Below are positions 4,468 through 7,787 of a DNA stretch of 7,787 nt, piece by piece; position 1 is the first letter of the stretch; each line of letters starts with the position of its first letter. A program made the position numbers and the translations under genes. Below the pieces are notes generated by a model, which made no database searches, was not told the DNA's origin, and saw nothing but the letters and a program-made list of their open reading frames with translations. The stretch is from Anaerolineales bacterium (GTDB lineage Bacteria; Chloroflexota; Anaerolineae; Epilineales; JAANWY01), in contig JAANWY010000323.1 of the NCBI GenBank assembly GCA_018263655.1, positions 1 through 7,787 on the forward strand, read 5' to 3'.

Positions 4468-6632
4468 ACACAGATCGAACGCTCCCCTCTCCGGAAGAGC
4501 GAATTGAAGAGGAATCGTTCTTTCCACACAATCTTCCACGACGACACCGTTCGGCAAGCATCTGGCGGCGCGTCTTTCAGGCATCGACGGTTGTCGGCAT
4601 CGTTGCGCTGCTGGCGTTGCTGTACAACATCGTCAATCAGGCCTTCGGCCTCGTTGCTGTTCAGAACGAAAAGGAGCCCGAGGCATTGGTCCTGGCAGCT
4701 AACGAAGACAAGATGTTGGCTGCGACGAACGTCGTCTCCAGCGAGGACGACAACGAACTGGTGCGGCGCATCGCCGGCAACCCCAACGCCGTCGGCTTCT
4801 TCGGCTACGCGTACGGCTACGCGTACGGCTACGCGTGCTATGAACAGAGCGCTGATACGCTGAAGGCGCTGGCGGTTGACGGCGTGGCGCCCACGGCCGA
4901 TACGGTGGACAGCGGTGAGTATCCGTTGGCGCGGCCGCTGTACGTTTATACAACGTCAAACATCATGCAGGAGAAGTCGCAGGTGGCCGACTTCGTCGAC
5001 TACTACCTGACGTACGTGGACGAAGAGATCGACGACGTCGGGTATTTCCCGGCCAAACCGGAAGCGCTCCAGTTGGCAAAAGAGAAATGGCTGGGTGCTG
5101 TAGGTCAGGAAAGCCATAGTGAATTGCCGGACGTGGATCCCAAATCGGTGTCGGGCGAAATTGTGATGGCCGGCAGCTCGACCGTCTATCCATTGTCGGC
5201 GCGGATCGTCCAGCGGTTTCGCGCCGAAGGCTATGCGAGTCGCATCACGGTCGACAACATCGGCACGACGGCCGGATTCCGGCGCTTCTGTGTCGACGGC
5301 GAGGCCGATATCGTCAACGCCAGCCGGCCCATCAAGCCGGCGGAAGCTCAGGCTTGTCGCAAAATCGGCCGCGACCCCATCGCGTTCCGCGTCGGCACAG
5401 ATGCCGTCGCCGTGGTCGTGAGCCAGGAGAACGACTTTGCAACGTCGGCGACGACGGGCGAACTCGCCGTAGCGTTCACCGCCGCGCAAACGTGGTCCGA
5501 CGTCAAGCCGGACTGGCCGGCCACAGAGATTGAGCGGTTCATACCGGGTGCAGACAGCGGTACGCTCGATTTCCTCGCCGAAACCGTCTTCGACATGCGA
5601 CTGCAAGATCTGCCGAAAGAGACGCTGGTCTCGATCTTACAGGCCAACGTCTCGAAAGGGCTCTTCCGCCGTTTCGAGAGCGAGCAGCCGTTCGCGGAAC
5701 GCAGTCAGCAGAACGTCTTCCAACTCGTGCAGGAGCGTGTGGTCGCACCCGAGGTGCAGGATACGTGGTCGCTCTACGATTCGCTGTTCCAGCGTTCCCA
5801 GATCGAGGCTGACATCATCGAGGATTATCCGGAAGCGCACCTGGAGTTCCGCAGTTGGATCCACGGAAGCTTTGTGACCTCTCCGCAGTCGAAGGACCCG
5901 GAGGATGCCGGCGTCCGGACGGCGGTTCTGGGGTCGCTGTGGACGATTCTCATCACGCTTCTGACGGCATTCCCTATCGGCGTCGGGGCCGCCATTTATC
6001 TCGAAGAGTACGCCAACCGCGAGAGCCGCCTGAATCGCATCATCCAGACCAACATCAACAACCTGGCCGGCGTGCCCTCCATCATCTACGGTTTGTTGGG
6101 CCTCGCCATTTTCGTGCGTGCTCTCGGTGCACTGACCAGCGGGGTAGCGTTCGGTGCCCATGATCCGACGACGGCTAACGGACGGACAATCTTGTCAGCC
6201 GGCATGACGCTGGGATTGCTGATCCTGCCGCTGATCATCATCAATGCCCAGGAGGCCATCCGGGCTGTGCCCAGTTCGCTACGGCAGGCCAGCTTTGGGC
6301 TGGGCGCGACCAAGTGGCAGACTATTTGGTACCATGTGCTGCCGAACGCAATCCCCGGCATTCTGACGGGGACGATCCTGGCTGTGTCTCGCGCCATCGG
6401 CGAGACGGCGCCGCTGATTGTCGTCGGCGCCTCGACGTACATCACTGTCGACCCCGACGGGCCGTTCTCGAAATTCACAACGCTGCCCATTCAGATCTAC
6501 CAGTGGACGGCACGGCCCCAGGATGAGTTTCGCAGTATCGCGGCTGCAGCCATCATCGTGTTGCTGATCCTACTGTTATCACTCAACGCGGCCGCCGTGT
6601 TGCTGCGTAACCGTTTCGCTAGGCGACTATAG
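4464..6632 (+). CDS. pstA: PstA permease with inserted, circularly permuted PstS domain
   Basis: A 722-aa protein, more than twice the usual PstA length of around 300. TM1 is about 40-58. The permease core runs from TM2 (about 487-511) to the end: NNLAGVPSIIYGLLGLAIF (532-550), the EAA loop SLRQASFGLGATKWQTIWYHV (605-625), SRAIGETAPLIV (642-653) and a last helix about 691-713. Between TM1 and TM2 lies a giant external loop. Residues 86-213 match PstS 230-350, from ATNVVSSEDDN through GFFGYAY and GEYPLARPLYVYT to EKWLGAVG. Residues 221-377 match PstS 65-222, from LPDVDPKSVSGEI through AGSSTVYPL, NASRPI and RFIPGADSGT to TVFD. The receptor halves are thus in swapped order, joined at the natural termini. 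Ligand loops are kept; GSGAGF has become GTTAGF. Residues 379-485 look like ordinary Chloroflexota-type PstA loop. One continuous frame and conserved motifs suggest a functional receptor-permease fusion. I cannot tell how widespread it is. Confidence 0.88.
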   Translation: MNTDRTLPSPEERIEEESFFPHNLPRRHRSASIWRRVFQASTVVGIVALLALLYNIVNQAFGLVAVQNEKEPEALVLAANEDKMLAATNVVSSEDDNELVRRIAGNPNAVGFFGYAYGYAYGYACYEQSADTLKALAVDGVAPTADTVDSGEYPLARPLYVYTTSNIMQEKSQVADFVDYYLTYVDEEIDDVGYFPAKPEALQLAKEKWLGAVGQESHSELPDVDPKSVSGEIVMAGSSTVYPLSARIVQRFRAEGYASRITVDNIGTTAGFRRFCVDGEADIVNASRPIKPAEAQACRKIGRDPIAFRVGTDAVAVVVSQENDFATSATTGELAVAFTAAQTWSDVKPDWPATEIERFIPGADSGTLDFLAETVFDMRLQDLPKETLVSILQANVSKGLFRRFESEQPFAERSQQNVFQLVQERVVAPEVQDTWSLYDSLFQRSQIEADIIEDYPEAHLEFRSWIHGSFVTSPQSKDPEDAGVRTAVLGSLWTILITLLTAFPIGVGAAIYLEEYANRESRLNRIIQTNINNLAGVPSIIYGLLGLAIFVRALGALTSGVAFGAHDPTTANGRTILSAGMTLGLLILPLIIINAQEAIRAVPSSLRQASFGLGATKWQTIWYHVLPNAIPGILTGTILAVSRAIGETAPLIVVGASTYITVDPDGPFSKFTTLPIQIYQWTARPQDEFRSIAAAAIIVLLILLLSLNAAAVLLRNRFARRL
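4803..4838 (+). repeat. 12-bp tandem repeat encoding GYAY x3 in PstA
   Basis: GGCTACGCGTAC occurs at 4803-4814 and 4815-4826, with a one-base variant (ending TGC) at 4827-4838. It encodes GYAYGYAYGYAC at residues 114-125 of the permuted receptor domain. The PstS equivalent has a single GYAY (258-261), so the repeat adds eight residues in a conserved segment. It is in frame and the near identity of units suggests recent slippage. Confidence 0.85.
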
Positions 6633-6633
6633 C

Positions 6634-6639
6634 AGGAGG
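6634..6639 (+). promoter_or_regulatory. Strong ribosome-binding site of pstB
   Basis: AGGAGG lies 9 bases before ATG 6649 and 2 bases after the pstA stop codon. It fixes the start and gives pstB its own strong initiation site inside the polycistronic message. Confidence 0.7.
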
Positions 6640-6648
6640 CGAGCTTGA

Positions 6649-7494
6649 ATGCCGGAAAATACTTTACAGAGGAGAACGAATACGCAACCACAGACTTCAG
6701 ATACGCCATCCCAAGACGGCGCGGAGGGCGGCAACTACGCTATCGAGGTGCAGGGCCTGAACGTGTATTATGGAGACTTCCGGGCTATCAAAGATATCGA
6801 CCTGAAGATTGAACGCCAGAAGATCACGGCCATTATCGGCCCCTCGGGTTGCGGGAAGAGCACGATGCTCCGCGCCTTCAATCGGATGAATGAACTGGTG
6901 CCTACTGCGCGCACCGAGGGTGCGGTGCTGTTTCGCAGTAAGAACATCTACGATGCAGATGTTGATCCGGTGGAAGTGCGCCGGCGTATCGGTATGGTGT
7001 TCCAGAAGCCGAATCCGTTCCCCAAGAGCATCTACGAGAACGTAGCCTGGGGGACGCGCATCAACGGTTTCAAAGGCAACATGGATCAGCTGGTCGAGGG
7101 GGCGCTGCGGAGCGCCGCTCTGTGGGACGAGGTGAAGGACAAACTCGATGAGAGTGGTCTCTCCCTGTCAGGTGGCCAACAGCAGCGCCTGTGTATCGCG
7201 CGCGCCATCGCCGTACAGCCGGAAGTTGTACTGATGGATGAGCCGGCTTCGGCATTGGACCCCATCGCTACGCTTAGAATTGAGGACCTGATGCAAGAGC
7301 TGAAACAACAGTACACCATCGTGGTGGTCACTCACAATATGCAGCAGGCGGCGCGCGTCTCGGACTATACGGCTTTCTTCAACATGGACGAAGACCGCGC
7401 AGGTTACTTGGTGGAGTACGGTCTGACCAAACGGCTCTTCACAAATCCAGAGAAGCAGGCCACGGAAGACTACATCACCGGTCGGTTCGGCTAG
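6649..7494 (+). CDS. pstB: PstB phosphate ABC transporter ATPase
   Basis: A 281-aa cytoplasmic ATPase that powers phosphate import through PstC/PstA. All nucleotide-binding motifs are intact: A-loop Tyr near LNVYYGDF (37-44), Walker A GPSGCGKST (64-72), Q-loop Q119 in VFQKPNPFPKSIYENV (117-132), signature LSGGQQQR (173-180), Walker B VVLMDEP (193-199), D-loop SALDP (201-205) and switch histidine H229 in VVVTHNMQQAARVSDY (225-240). QKPNPFP and the C-terminal GLTKRLFTNPEKQATEDYITGRFG are diagnostic of PstB among ABC ATPases. The first 30 residues are a polar extension of low complexity. The gene follows pstA by 16 bases with a strong Shine-Dalgarno, and the phoU remnant follows after 40 bases with no terminator seen. 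Both sites of the ABC dimer should be active, so transporter function is expected despite the odd PstA. Confidence 0.96.
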   Translation: MPENTLQRRTNTQPQTSDTPSQDGAEGGNYAIEVQGLNVYYGDFRAIKDIDLKIERQKITAIIGPSGCGKSTMLRAFNRMNELVPTARTEGAVLFRSKNIYDADVDPVEVRRRIGMVFQKPNPFPKSIYENVAWGTRINGFKGNMDQLVEGALRSAALWDEVKDKLDESGLSLSGGQQQRLCIARAIAVQPEVVLMDEPASALDPIATLRIEDLMQELKQQYTIVVVTHNMQQAARVSDYTAFFNMDEDRAGYLVEYGLTKRLFTNPEKQATEDYITGRFG

Positions 7495-7534
7495 GCCAAG
7501 AAGACGATACTTTATCACTCGGATTTGAATCAAC

Positions 7535-7787
7535 ATGTCGCACCAAGCACTTGAGCAGGGATTGAAGCACCTTCAGGATGAAGTGTCGGATTTGGGCAAT
7601 ATGGTGGAAAGCGCTATCATTGAAACCGCAGTGAAACCGCAGTGAAACCGCAGTGAAACCGCAGTGAAACCGCAGTGAAACCGCAGTGAAACCGCAGTGA
7701 AACCGCAGTCCGCCGGAAACTACTCGCCTCCGGCACATCCGCTGTGCTTCAACAGCCAGGCAAGTGCAGAGCTAGTCAGGACGATGA
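7535..7787 (+). pseudogene. phoU: phoU remnant interrupted by an 11-bp minisatellite (runs to window edge)
   Basis: PhoU normally couples the Pst transporter to the PhoR-type sensor and represses the Pho regulon when phosphate is ample. ATG 7535 begins MSHQALEQGLKHLQDEVSDL followed by GNMVESAIIETAV, matching the first PhoU helix, at the expected place after pstB. The frame then enters eight 11-bp repeats and stops at TGA 7643-7645, giving only 36 residues. Downstream, frame-matched codons reappear as ASAELVRTM (7760-7786), which resembles the start of PhoU helix 2. The stretch 7709-7759 does not read as PhoU in any single frame. No clear Shine-Dalgarno precedes the ATG. The rest lies beyond the window, so I cannot say whether a restart or an intact second copy exists. 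A broken or switch-controlled gene and a sequencing or assembly error are both possible. Confidence 0.65.
7621..7708. repeat. Minisatellite: eight exact 11-bp units in phoU
   Basis: TGAAACCGCAG is repeated eight times without a mismatch (88 bp), followed by one T. Because 11 is not a multiple of three, every change of one unit shifts the reading frame. Because the unit contains TGA, any frame crossing more than about three units meets a stop. The exactness of the copies indicates recent expansion by slippage, or an assembly artefact. Confidence 0.95.

Noticed and set aside
4464..6632. Possibility that pstA and a pstS fragment are two genes joined by a frameshift error
   Set aside because: The 722-codon frame is uninterrupted, the inserted segment lies between TM1 and TM2 and not at a terminus, and both junctions are in frame.
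7621..7708. CRISPR array
   Set aside because: The 11-bp units are contiguous with no spacers.
7475..7738. Minus-strand frame with FHCGFTAVSLR repeats
   Set aside because: It is simply the 11-bp minisatellite read on the other strand; 33 bp of repeat gives an 11-residue period. No start signal is seen.

Overview
The window carries a phosphate-uptake (pst) operon on the + strand, preceded by one unrelated gene and by intergenic DNA crowded with palindromic repeats. The sequence has no rRNA or other phylogenetic marker. A Chloroflexota bacterium (Anaerolineae-like) is a reasonable inference from the style of the UroD-like protein, the enlarged extracytoplasmic loops of the Pst permeases, the GTG starts, and intergenic repeats of the GTCCTGAGC...TCGAAGG kind. 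This assignment is family-level recollection, not a search result.

Layout. Positions 1-559 hold no convincing gene. They contain a composite palindromic repeat bounded by CTACTCAGG/CCTGAGTAG (copy A, 73-316) and a MITE-like element with 18-bp inverted ends and a possible target duplication (338-460). A GTG-started gene at 560-1696 encodes a uroporphyrinogen-decarboxylase-fold protein, probably a corrinoid/methyltransferase relative and not heme UroD. Next comes a 513-bp intergenic region. It begins with six TTAA-centred direct repeats at about 11-bp period (1744-1808, a Pho-box array) followed by a -10 element (1814-1819). Downstream, in the presumed 5' leader, are a second MITE-like element (1829-1950) and a second copy of the CTACTCAGG repeat (copy B, 1952-2085). 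Copy B contains a perfect 50-bp palindrome flanked by A6/T6 that looks like a bidirectional terminator.

The operon itself is pstS (2210-3265, lipoprotein), pstC (3268-4467), an enlarged pstA (4464-6632), pstB (6649-7494) and a broken phoU (from 7535). Order, spacing and the ATGA overlap indicate one transcription unit. PstS would capture phosphate outside the membrane, PstC and PstA form the channel, and PstB supplies ATP hydrolysis. PhoU normally couples the transporter to phosphate signalling.

The most striking feature is in pstA. Its first extracytoplasmic loop contains what reads as an almost complete second PstS domain in circularly permuted order: the C-terminal half of PstS comes first and the N-terminal half second, joined through the natural termini. 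PstC also has a beta-rich insert in its first external loop. Three short tandem repeats lie in the operon: 15 bp in the pstS signal peptide, 12 bp in pstA, and 8 x 11 bp in phoU. The one in phoU introduces a stop codon.
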